This document shows, one piece after another, positions 1 to 5,416 of a DNA stretch of 9,852 nt; the stretch's first letter is position 1, and each line of letters starts with the position of its first letter. The position numbers and the translations under genes are program-made. Source of the stretch: JAZSMJ01 sp045535815 (GTDB taxonomy: Bacteria; Bacillota; Clostridia; Oscillospirales; CAG-272); contig JAZSMJ010000016.1 of the NCBI GenBank assembly GCA_045535815.1, forward strand, positions 1-9,852. Reading direction: 5' to 3'. The notes below the pieces were generated by a model, which ran no database searches, had not been told where the DNA came from, and saw only the letters and a list, made by a program, of their open reading frames with translations.

Positions 1-857
1 TGCAGTTCGATATATCCTCTTGTTCCAATAGGTTCTAACTGAATACGGGGATTGCTATTATCCCAATCATATCCAATGGTCTGAGGGTTGTATTTTTTTA
101 CTGCATCCCATACCTGCTGAATTGCTTCACCACAGTTTTCCTCTTCAAAAGGTTCGCCCTGAAACATGATGTATTTGCATTTAGGTAGTTCGATGACCTC
201 AAATCCGTCGGGAATTTCACCCGAATAGTCCATTGCTACCTCTACACCCTGCACGTATTCAGATGTTCCTGCTTTGATGTGGTTTTTAGGAAGCCATAAG
301 CATACAGGTTCACCACTAATTGCTTTCATACTGCAGAGCAGTCCCCATACATCGCAACCAACTTCTTCACAATATTTAAAGTATTCTGTTGCTTCTTTTC
401 CTCGCTTGATAATGACTTTTCTTTCTGGTTTCTCGATTACTTGTACAAAAACACTTTTCACTTCGCTCATATTTTTGTTTTCCTTTCTATTTGCATACTT
501 GATACCATAAGGTTTGAACAGATAGATTGGAGAAGGACAAACCGCATACTCATGTGGATTACATCCGAATTCCTTGTAAAATGCTCTTTGATATCCATCC
601 ACACTATCAAATCCAGCATCAAATGCGACATCAATGATTTTTACTTTCCCGTCTCGCAATCGGAGTGCTGATTTAGATAATCTCAGTCGCCTAATATAAA
701 CTGCTGGTGTCACGTGTAGCAAATCTACAAAAAGTCTATATGAGTACCAAGGTGAGTACTTTGACACCTTTGCTAAATCTGCCATTGTAATATTCATATC
801 GAGATATGTTGCAATATAGTCCTGCATTCTTTGAACTGCTTCGATATGCTCATCCAT
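1..857 (-). CDS. AraC-family regulator with GyrI-like effector domain (3' end cut by window)
   Basis: Transcription factor that probably binds a small molecule through its C-terminal half and activates or represses nearby genes. I translated it by hand: 285 residues from ATG 857-855, open to the window edge, so only a short C-terminus is missing (the family is usually near 290 residues). Residues 1-105 form the paired helix-turn-helix AraC DNA-binding domain: first helix set around 22-60 (ITMADLAKVSKYS), second around 73-104 (DVAFDAGFDS, then FYKEFGCNPHEY). Residues about 134-285 resemble a GyrI/SOUL-like effector-binding domain (WGLLCSM, YIMFQGEPF, GYIEL near the cut). The start has an excellent AAGGAGGTGA site 7 nt upstream. 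A 115-nt leader separates it from repeat copy 1, which holds a promoter pointing at it. Such regulators often control drug or stress response genes; the ligand here is unknown. Confidence 0.88.
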   Translation of the reverse strand, partial: MDEHIEAVQRMQDYIATYLDMNITMADLAKVSKYSPWYSYRLFVDLLHVTPAVYIRRLRLSKSALRLRDGKVKIIDVAFDAGFDSVDGYQRAFYKEFGCNPHEYAVCPSPIYLFKPYGIKYANRKENKNMSEVKSVFVQVIEKPERKVIIKRGKEATEYFKYCEEVGCDVWGLLCSMKAISGEPVCLWLPKNHIKAGTSEYVQGVEVAMDYSGEIPDGFEVIELPKCKYIMFQGEPFEEENCGEAIQQVWDAVKKYNPQTIGYDWDNSNPRIQLEPIGTRGYIEL

Positions 858-972
858 TTCTGTTCACCTCCTTATGCTCATATTGTATGGAAAACAAAAT
901 GTTTTTTCTCGACATAATTTGCTAAAATAGCACAACCTCCCAATATAGAGAGGCTGTTTCTATCTATTAGAT
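858..972 (-). promoter_or_regulatory. Leader of the AraC-family gene
   Basis: This AT-rich stretch between repeat copy 1 and the regulator start codon would be the 5' untranslated region if transcription starts at the promoter in the repeat. Read on the minus strand it contains a small stem of seven pairs with one G-U (CAGCCTC around 952-946 with GAGGTTG around 935-929), then the AAGGAGGTGA ribosome binding site. The stem could be an attenuator or could be incidental. No small ORF or known riboswitch was recognised. Confidence 0.35.
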
Positions 973-998
973 AAATTCAAGTTTGTCAAACTACTTAT

Positions 999-1027
999 AT
1001 CCTATCACAAATATAGCGTTCAGTCAA
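999..1027 (-). promoter_or_regulatory. Minus-strand promoter in repeat copy 1
   Basis: The -35 box TTGACT (1027-1022) and -10 box TAGGAT (1004-999) are 17 bp apart, and a TG dinucleotide one base before the -10 makes it an extended -10 promoter. It points to the AraC-family gene about 140 bp away. The -35 lies directly beside the 34-nt palindrome, which could be an operator or a transcription barrier. The single base that differs between the repeat copies falls inside the spacer. Confidence 0.65.
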
Positions 1028-1028
1028 G

Positions 1029-1062
1029 AACAGGCACAGCAGTTTGAACTGCTGTGCCTGTT
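1029..1062. repeat. 34-nt palindrome inside repeat copy 1
   Basis: Sixteen bases (1029-1044, beginning AACAGGCACAGC) are exactly complementary to 1047-1062 with only two bases between them. It lies 1 bp from the -35 box of the promoter. There is no run of T on either side, so it is a poor classical terminator. It could be a regulator operator, a recombination or protein-binding site, or an RNA hairpin that blocks read-through. Confidence 0.85.
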
Positions 1063-1107
1063 AACTGTCTTATGAGTACCGCTCATTGAGCGGGGTCATA
1101 AAGCAGT

Positions 1108-1143
1108 TAATCCGACCTATGGTTTACATCATAGGTCGGATTA
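1108..1143. terminator. Perfect 14-bp hairpin, possible terminator downstream of the GNAT unit
   Basis: Fourteen bases (1108-1121, beginning TAATCCGACC) pair perfectly with 1130-1143 around an 8-nt loop. On the plus strand it is followed by TTTG and on the minus strand by AACTGCTTT, so the U-tract is short in either direction. It lies downstream of the GNAT gene and just before repeat copy 1, a natural place to stop GNAT transcripts. The function is inferred from position and structure only. Confidence 0.5.
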
Positions 1144-1167
1144 TTTGTAGTATGTACCGGTTTAGGA

Positions 1168-1326
1168 AAGGCTCCCTTGTGTAAAGGGAGCTGTCAGCGG
1201 AGCTGACTGAGGGATTGTTACTGCAGTGCGGTTTCGCCGAAGGTGCCTGTAAAGTGTGAGGTCCTACCACACAATCCCTCCGTCATGGCTTAATCCGTGC
1301 CACCTCCCTTTACACAAGGGAGGCTT
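1168..1326. mobile_element. MITE-like inverted-repeat element, 159 bp
   Basis: The ends are inverted copies of each other: AAGGCTCCCTTGTGTAAAGG at 1168-1187 and its near-complement ending at 1326, with only a few mismatches over about 25 bp. Each end can also fold on itself (CTCCCTT with AAGGGAG). Further in, GTCAGC/GCTGAC (1193-1207) forms a small hairpin and GAGGGATTGT (1209-1218) pairs with ACAATCCCTC (1271-1280). There is no coding capacity. From memory, elements with these TCCCTT...GAGGGATTGT arms are abundant in intergenic DNA of gut Clostridia; I could not check copies elsewhere in this genome. No clear target-site duplication was seen. Confidence 0.7.
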
Positions 1327-1327
1327 T

Positions 1328-1348
1328 GGTGCGGTGCAAAACCGCACC
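1328..1348. repeat. Hairpin GGTGCGGT/ACCGCACC beside the MITE-like element
   Basis: Eight bases at 1328-1335 pair perfectly with 1341-1348 around a 5-nt loop. It touches the right end of the inverted-repeat element and may belong to it, since GTGCGGTTT also occurs inside the element at 1227-1235. Read on the minus strand it lies about 75 bp downstream of the GNAT stop codon and could help end that transcript, although no U-tract follows. Confidence 0.55.
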
Positions 1349-1422
1349 CCACACTATATATCCTACAGAGGTGTATAGAAGTGCGCTCTTGCATCTGTTC
1401 AATAAATTGGAATTTGTCTGTA

Positions 1423-1863
1423 TCAAAATTCTTTCATATATATTTTTTCTTCAGAACCCCATGGAGCAATTTTACGGTCTATTACACGGAAACCATATTT
1501 TTCATATAAATTCTCATGGTCACTTACTAAATACGCTTTATCAAAACCAACACTTTTAAGATAATCCATTGCATAGTAGATTAATTGTTGGCTTAGCCTA
1601 TTTCCTCTGCACGCCTCGTCAACAAACATAAAACTAATACAAGGTGTATATGGAACATTGGGAATACAATCTGTTTTTGCAACAGTACAATACCCACATA
1701 TTTTCTCATTATCTATGGCAACAACAACTCTTTCCCAATCTTGAAATGCATTGTTATCCATAGTATTTGCCAATACCTTTCCTGCTCTCCATGAACAACT
1801 TTCTGCATAATTGCGTACTTTGCACCACAATTCGTCCGATGATGTAATAACTTTATAGTTCAT
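1423..1863 (-). CDS. GNAT-family N-acetyltransferase, small
   Basis: A 146-residue protein with the GNAT acetyl-CoA fold. Residues about 42-66 carry the central strands (DWERVVVAIDNEKICGYC); residues about 75-95 contain a strand and then RGNRLSQQL, the position of the acetyl-CoA pyrophosphate loop; LYEKYGF near residue 122 is the typical GNAT ending motif. The loop deviates from R-G-x-G-x-G/A because R stands where the second glycine is usual. The ATG at 1863 has GAGGT five bases upstream. Repeat copy 2 begins only 12 bp upstream, so the repeat supplies its promoter. The gene is AT-rich (17 G/C in 60 bases at 1501-1560) compared with the next operon, suggesting acquisition. The substrate (antibiotic, polyamine, peptide or protein) cannot be told. 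Confidence 0.85.
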   Translation of the reverse strand: MNYKVITSSDELWCKVRNYAESCSWRAGKVLANTMDNNAFQDWERVVVAIDNEKICGYCTVAKTDCIPNVPYTPCISFMFVDEACRGNRLSQQLIYYAMDYLKSVGFDKAYLVSDHENLYEKYGFRVIDRKIAPWGSEEKIYMKEF

Positions 1864-1901
1864 ATTTACCTCGTCAAATTCAAGTTTGTCAAACTACTTA
1901 T

Positions 1902-1930
1902 ATCCTATCACAAACATAGCGTTCAGTCAA
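1902..1930 (-). promoter_or_regulatory. Minus-strand promoter in repeat copy 2, for the GNAT gene
   Basis: TTGACT at 1930-1925 and TAGGAT at 1907-1902 with a 17-bp spacer and an extended -10 TG. The predicted start is about 30 bp upstream of the GNAT ATG, giving a short, ordinary leader. This is the same promoter as in copy 1 except for one spacer base. Confidence 0.7.
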
Positions 1931-1931
1931 G

Positions 1932-1965
1932 AACAGGCACAGCAGTTTGAACTGCTGTGCCTGTT
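1932..1965. repeat. 34-nt palindrome inside repeat copy 2
   Basis: Identical to the palindrome at 1029-1062: two 16-bp arms separated by TG, next to the -35 box. Here it also lies downstream of the Gfo/Idh/MocA gene, and with the CCGCTC/GAGCGG hairpin (1982-1996) it offers the only candidate structure for ending that operon's transcript. Confidence 0.85.
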
Positions 1966-2009
1966 AACTGTCTTATGAGTACCGCTCATTGAGCGGATTT
2001 TCTGTTTTA

Positions 2010-3104
2010 TCAGTTAAAATATACGGGCTTGCCTGTCTTTGCAGATTCGTATATAGCGTCGAGTATTCTCGTTACCGTAAATGCCTCCTCGGGCTTTACG
2101 AATACGGGCTTATCGTTTCTGACTGCGTCTATCCAGAGCATAGCCTCTCTCTTTTCGGGAACGCTCGGAAGTGCAAGTCCCTCGTAGAGAGGTATGGGAG
2201 CGGAGGTAAGATCGGGTGTGAGCACGTACTGCTTGCCCTGCATTACTCCGTTTATTCTGATACCGTCTCTCATATCTGCGCCTGCCTTTGTTCCGCAGAT
2301 TATTGTCTCTGCCTCGTGATAGTCGAGGATATTGAGAGCCCAAGAGGACTCGAGAATGATGGTTGCACCGTTCTTCATAACGATAAAGCCGAATGCGCTG
2401 TCCTCAACGGTAAACTGATCGGGATCCCAGTCACCGCAGGAGTTGCCCGTTTCGGTCTGGTATCTGAACTTGTTGAATGCAGTTCCAACCACGTAGTTTA
2501 CCTCGTAGTTATTCATCATCCAAAGAGTAAGGTCAAGCGCATGAGTTCCGATGTCTATAAGCGGACCTCCGCCCTGCTCATACTCGTCTATGAAAACGCC
2601 CCACGTGGGAACGCCTCTTCTGCGCAGAGCGAGCGCCTTGGCATAATATATCTCACCGAAAACGTCCTCATCAGCGGCTCTCTTCATAAAGAGCGAATCC
2701 TGTCTGTGTCTGTTCTGATAACCGATAGTCAGCTTCTTACCGGTACGCTTTGCGGCGTCAAGCATCTTCTGAGCCTCGGTGGGATTTATAGCCATAGGCT
2801 TTTCGCACATAACGTGCTTGCCTGCTTCAAGAGCGTCAACGGTTATAAAGCTGTGGCTTCTGTTGGGGGTCAGAACGTGAACGACCTCTATTTCATCATC
2901 CTTCAGAAGCTCTTTATAATCTGTATATACCTTTGCATCTGCCGTGCCATAATTATTCTTTGCCTGAACTGCTCTCTCCTCGATAATATCACAGAAAGCA
3001 ACCATTTCAACTCCGGGGACATCTTTGAGCGAGGGCATATGCTTTCCGTTTGCAATGCCGCCGCAGCCGATAATACCCACCTTAATAATTCTGTCGTTTG
3101 CCAT
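2010..3104 (-). CDS. Gfo/Idh/MocA-family NAD(P)-dependent oxidoreductase
   Basis: A 364-residue cytoplasmic dehydrogenase that probably oxidises or reduces a sugar, polyol or inositol derivative with NAD(P). The N-terminal Rossmann fold begins at residue 8 with the GxGGIA loop (GCGGIA, 13-18) and an acidic residue (D39) after the second strand. EKP at 101-103 is the family hallmark and holds the catalytic lysine K102. The C-terminal substrate domain carries GGG then D184-I-G186-T-H188-x-x-D191, the conserved family motif with the catalytic histidine. Length is normal (330-390 in the family). The ATG at 3104 has GAGGT six bases upstream. It follows the ROK kinase by 20 bp in the same direction, so the two are co-transcribed. 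The exact substrate cannot be read from the sequence. Confidence 0.93.
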   Translation of the reverse strand: MANDRIIKVGIIGCGGIANGKHMPSLKDVPGVEMVAFCDIIEERAVQAKNNYGTADAKVYTDYKELLKDDEIEVVHVLTPNRSHSFITVDALEAGKHVMCEKPMAINPTEAQKMLDAAKRTGKKLTIGYQNRHRQDSLFMKRAADEDVFGEIYYAKALALRRRGVPTWGVFIDEYEQGGGPLIDIGTHALDLTLWMMNNYEVNYVVGTAFNKFRYQTETGNSCGDWDPDQFTVEDSAFGFIVMKNGATIILESSWALNILDYHEAETIICGTKAGADMRDGIRINGVMQGKQYVLTPDLTSAPIPLYEGLALPSVPEKREAMLWIDAVRNDKPVFVKPEEAFTVTRILDAIYESAKTGKPVYFN

Positions 3105-3124
3105 AATAATACCTCGTTATATAC

Positions 3125-4084
3125 TTATAAAATCTTCTTTCCGAGAGCGGCCGCACCTATTATACCTGCATCGTTTCCGAGCTGTGCGATCTTGATCTCG
3201 GTCTTATCCTCAAGATCTCTCGAATATTGCTCTACCTCTACTATTTTCTTAAGAGGATCGACAAGATATTTTCCTTCACCTGAAAGACCTCCGCCTATGC
3301 AGAGTATCTTTGGCTGGAAAATATTTACCATATTTGTTATTCCGCAGGCGAGATATCCGATATATTCGTCAACCACGGATATAGCGGCGCTGTCACCCTT
3401 TTTCATCTCGTCGAAGGCACAGCGTGCGTCTGCTTTATCAATGTCGCCGTGGCAATACTTCCACATAGACGAGTGCAAGGCACGCTTCATTTTCTGACGG
3501 GTCATTCTGACAAGAGCCGGCACTGCGCTGTACGCCTCCCAGCAGCCCCGTCTGCCGCAGCTGCACCTGCGTCCGCCGTAAACGATAACCGTATGCCCAA
3601 GCTCTGCAGCTGCAAAATTAAAGCCGCTGCATATCTTGCCGTCGATTATAGCTCCGCCGCCTATGCCCGTTCCTATGGTTATCATAACGACGCTGTCAGT
3701 TCCCCTTGCCGCCCCTGCGACCGCCTCGCCAAGAGTTGCCGCATTGGCATCGTTTTCAACGTATATCCTATCCGTTTTAAAATATTTTCCAAGCTCATCT
3801 GCAATAAAGAAATTGCGAAAGGGCAGATTGCAGGAATAGACTATCTCCCCGCTCTCGCTGTTTGCAATGCCGGGGCAGGCTATGCCTATTGTTTCTATTT
3901 CATCCTCGCCAATACCCGCCTCAGCCATAAGACTGTGGCAGAGCTTTGCAATATCTTCGGTTATAACCTCAGACGGACGGTATGCAAGAGTGGGAATGCT
4001 TGCTTTTTTCAAAATGGTATGATCCGAGCAAACTATTCCCACTGCTATCTTCGTGCCGCCTATATCTATACCTATACTGTACAT
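3125..4084 (-). CDS. ROK-family sugar kinase (glucokinase-like)
   Basis: A 319-residue cytoplasmic kinase that phosphorylates a hexose or amino sugar with ATP. The phosphate loop D7-I-G-G-T11-K12 opens the protein; VENDAN at 109-114 contains the catalytic aspartate D112; GTGIGGG at 138-144 is the second ATP loop. The ROK zinc site is complete: ELGH with H164, then C174-x-C176-G-x-x-G-C181-W-E. There is no N-terminal helix-turn-helix, so it is a kinase and not a ROK repressor. Length is typical. The ATG at 4084 has GAGGT six bases upstream. It heads a two-gene unit with the Gfo/Idh/MocA dehydrogenase. The 80 bp upstream are AT-rich with promoter-like pieces (TATAAT near 4146-4141) but no clear -35, so its promoter is uncertain. 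Glucose, N-acetylmannosamine, N-acetylglucosamine or fructose are all possible substrates. Confidence 0.92.
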   Translation of the reverse strand: MYSIGIDIGGTKIAVGIVCSDHTILKKASIPTLAYRPSEVITEDIAKLCHSLMAEAGIGEDEIETIGIACPGIANSESGEIVYSCNLPFRNFFIADELGKYFKTDRIYVENDANAATLGEAVAGAARGTDSVVMITIGTGIGGGAIIDGKICSGFNFAAAELGHTVIVYGGRRCSCGRRGCWEAYSAVPALVRMTRQKMKRALHSSMWKYCHGDIDKADARCAFDEMKKGDSAAISVVDEYIGYLACGITNMVNIFQPKILCIGGGLSGEGKYLVDPLKKIVEVEQYSRDLEDKTEIKIAQLGNDAGIIGAAALGKKIL

Positions 4085-4164
4085 AAAACAACCTCGTGAT
4101 TTATTCTTATGTATAGATTATTCTCAATATTATCCGATTTAATTATACAAACGGCTATGTTATA

Positions 4165-4623
4165 TTATTTTTTCTCTTTAAGAAGATCACGGATCTCGCA
4201 AAGAAGCTCCTCGGAGGTGGGCTTTGCAGGCTCTGCAGCCTTTGCTGCCTCTTCAGCAGCCTTTGCAGCCGCCGCTGCCTCGATCTCCTTTTTGTGCATT
4301 CTGTTTCTTGCGCCCGAAAGTATCTTTACGAACATAAAGATAGAAAGGGCAATAAGAAGGAAGTCAATTATAGTCTGGATAAAAACGCCGTAATTAAGGG
4401 TGTTTACGGGAGTCATAACACCGTCAACCATCTCTTCTGCAAGAACCACCTTAAGATCGGTAAAGCTTGCTCCGCCTGTAAGAAGTCCCAAAAGGGGCAT
4501 GATAAGGTCGTTTACAAGAGAGGTAACGATCTTTCCGAACGCACCGCCGACTACAACACCGACTGCCATGTCAACTACGTTTCCTTTAAGCGCAAACGCT
4601 TTGAATTCATCAATAAATTTCAT
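4165..4623 (-). CDS. mscL: Large-conductance mechanosensitive channel
   Basis: A 152-residue inner-membrane protein that forms a pentameric pore and opens under membrane tension to release solutes after osmotic downshock. The N-terminus MKFIDEFKAFALKGNVVDMA is the family signature; TM1 runs about residues 16-43 with the glycine/valine-rich constriction (VGVVVGGAFGKIV), TM2 about 77-100 (YGVFIQTIIDFLLIALSIF). The C-terminus has an alanine-rich helix (about 113-133) followed by PTSEELLCEIRDLLKEKK, the cytoplasmic bundle. The start is ATG 4623 and not an in-frame codon at 4782: the family signature begins here, GGAGG stands five bases upstream, and the extra 53 residues would cover the promoter and the end of the Mini-III gene. 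Length is normal (about 130-155). Confidence 0.96.
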   Translation of the reverse strand: MKFIDEFKAFALKGNVVDMAVGVVVGGAFGKIVTSLVNDLIMPLLGLLTGGASFTDLKVVLAEEMVDGVMTPVNTLNYGVFIQTIIDFLLIALSIFMFVKILSGARNRMHKKEIEAAAAAKAAEEAAKAAEPAKPTSEELLCEIRDLLKEKK

Positions 4624-4669
4624 TTTTTCCTCCAAAGAATTTAAAAATTTTATTTTAATACCTAAGGGC

Positions 4670-4698
4670 ATTATAAAACACTTGATTTCAAAAGTCAA
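4670..4698 (-). promoter_or_regulatory. Promoter of mscL
   Basis: TTGACT (4698-4693) and a consensus TATAAT (4675-4670) separated by exactly 17 bp, in the 82-bp gap after the Mini-III gene. The predicted start gives a leader of about 40 nt to the mscL ATG. It indicates that mscL is transcribed independently of the upstream operon, although read-through is possible since no terminator is visible between them. Confidence 0.8.
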
Positions 4699-4705
4699 TA
4701 CCCTT

Positions 4706-5098
4706 TCAGCTATCGGATATCTCGGTCTCTTCCTTCGGGAAAGCGATATCGAAAAGCTCTGAAAGTCGCTCGCTTCTGCCATTCAGATAAAGGTATGCAA
4801 AAAGCGCCTCCATACCGGTTGCACGTCTGTATTCAAGAGCAGTGGCACTTTTGGGTATAGCCACGCCGTGAGCGTTTCTTCCCCTTTTAAAAACGTCCGT
4901 TTCCTCCTCGCTCAGATGCGGAAGCATTCTTTCAACGCCCTCACTCTGAACGGTCGCCCTTACGTATTTGGCCGCCATCTTATTAAGCTTTCCGACGTTT
5001 GTAACGCCGCTCTCGATCACTCTTTGTCTGGTCATTATCTCAATAACCGCATCTCCAAGATATGCGAGCACCGCTCCGCTCATTCCCTGCGCATTCAC
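4706..5098 (-). CDS. mrnC: Mini-ribonuclease III (RNase III domain only)
   Basis: A 130-residue homologue of Mini-III (YazC/MrnC), the Firmicute enzyme that trims the ends of 23S rRNA precursor during 50S assembly. The catalytic domain is present without a double-stranded-RNA-binding domain. LAYLGDAVIE at 11-20 carries the metal-binding D16; RGRNA at 72-76 and ATALEYRRATGMEALFAYLY at 85-104 are family motifs, with E97 as the second catalytic acid. Translation starts at a GTG (5098-5096) with AAAGGAG nine bases upstream; the first ATG (M6, 5083) has no comparable site. It starts 14 bp after the zinc-ribbon gene and is the last gene of the operon. Confidence 0.92.
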   Translation of the reverse strand: MNAQGMSGAVLAYLGDAVIEIMTRQRVIESGVTNVGKLNKMAAKYVRATVQSEGVERMLPHLSEEETDVFKRGRNAHGVAIPKSATALEYRRATGMEALFAYLYLNGRSERLSELFDIAFPKEETEISDS

Positions 5099-5112
5099 TT
5101 TATAAAACTCCT

Positions 5113-5406
5113 TTACTCATTTCCGAAATAGTTATGATCGCAAAACGGACAGCGTGGATAGTCAAAATCATGCTCTTTACCGCAATCCGGGCATATCCTT
5201 TGAGGCAGGTCCTCGGATTGCTTTATATTATTATCTTCTACAGCAAAAAACTCAACCTTTTTGCATGACGGACATACGTATATATCAAGCTCAAGAGCTC
5301 CGGATAAGAGATTGGGAATATCTCCCAATATCCAACCCGTTTTACCCAGCTGTATCTTTTCACGCATAAGATATCGCATTTTTGCGTTACATCTCAAACA
5401 ATCCAT
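5113..5406 (-). CDS. Small zinc-ribbon protein with four CxxC pairs
   Basis: A 97-residue protein of unknown role. Four Cys pairs are evenly arranged as two zinc ribbons: C3-LR-C6 with C45-PS-C48, and C72-PD-C75 with C86-PF-C89. Residues 11-44 between the first pairs are moderately hydrophobic (YLMREKIQLGKTGWILGDIP) but not a membrane helix. No catalytic motif is seen; binding of nucleic acid or protein is the usual role of such ribbons. It begins 10 bp after the IlvB-like gene and ends 14 bp before Mini-III, so it is translated as part of the same operon. Being next to an rRNA-processing enzyme hints at an RNA or ribosome link, which is only a guess. Confidence 0.75.
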   Translation of the reverse strand: MDCLRCNAKMRYLMREKIQLGKTGWILGDIPNLLSGALELDIYVCPSCKKVEFFAVEDNNIKQSEDLPQRICPDCGKEHDFDYPRCPFCDHNYFGNE

Positions 5407-5416
5407 ACCGTACCTC

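Larger units (their letters stand above)
973..1093 (-). repeat. 121-bp promoter-bearing direct repeat, copy 1
   Basis: This segment matches 1876-1996 at 120 of 121 positions; the only difference is T at 1012 against C at 1915. Identity stops abruptly at both sides. On the minus strand it contains, in order: a short inverted repeat CCGCTC-ATT-GAGCGG type hairpin (1079-1093), a 34-nt near-perfect palindrome (1029-1062), a promoter (1027-999), and a small AGTTTG/CAAACT inverted repeat near its end (979-991). Both copies sit upstream of a minus-strand accessory gene in the same orientation, so the repeat behaves like a portable promoter module rather than a random duplication. Confidence 0.95.
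1876..1996 (-). repeat. 121-bp promoter-bearing direct repeat, copy 2
   Basis: Second copy of the segment at 973-1093, offset 903 bp, same orientation, one mismatch. It starts 12 bp upstream of the GNAT start codon and ends 13 bp from the stop codon of the Gfo/Idh/MocA gene, so it fills nearly all of that intergenic gap. The two copies bracket the GNAT gene with the MITE-like element, a 903-bp unit that recombination between repeats could delete or amplify. On the plus strand the CCGCTC/GAGCGG hairpin at 1982-1996 is followed by a T-rich run, but no plus-strand gene is present to need it. Confidence 0.95.

Noticed and set aside
973..1996. Integron attC sites or a CRISPR array
   Set aside because: The repeats lack attC core sites (RYYYAAC/GTTRRRY), no integrase is in the window, and there are only two 121-bp copies 903 bp apart, which does not fit CRISPR repeats and spacers.
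1979..1996. CCGCTC/GAGCGG hairpin plus T-rich run as a plus-strand terminator
   Set aside because: No plus-strand gene precedes it, and in copy 1 the same hairpin is not followed by a T-run, so the run belongs to the flanking DNA.
1989..3497. A 502-codon open frame on the plus strand opposite the Gfo/Idh/MocA and ROK genes
   Set aside because: It has no recognisable domain, is cysteine- and serine-rich in the way of antisense translations, and both minus-strand genes beneath it have intact family motifs and ribosome binding sites.
4624..4782. 53-residue N-terminal extension of MscL from an in-frame codon at 4782
   Set aside because: The family signature and a GGAGG site mark the ATG at 4623; the extension would cover the mscL promoter and the end of the Mini-III gene.
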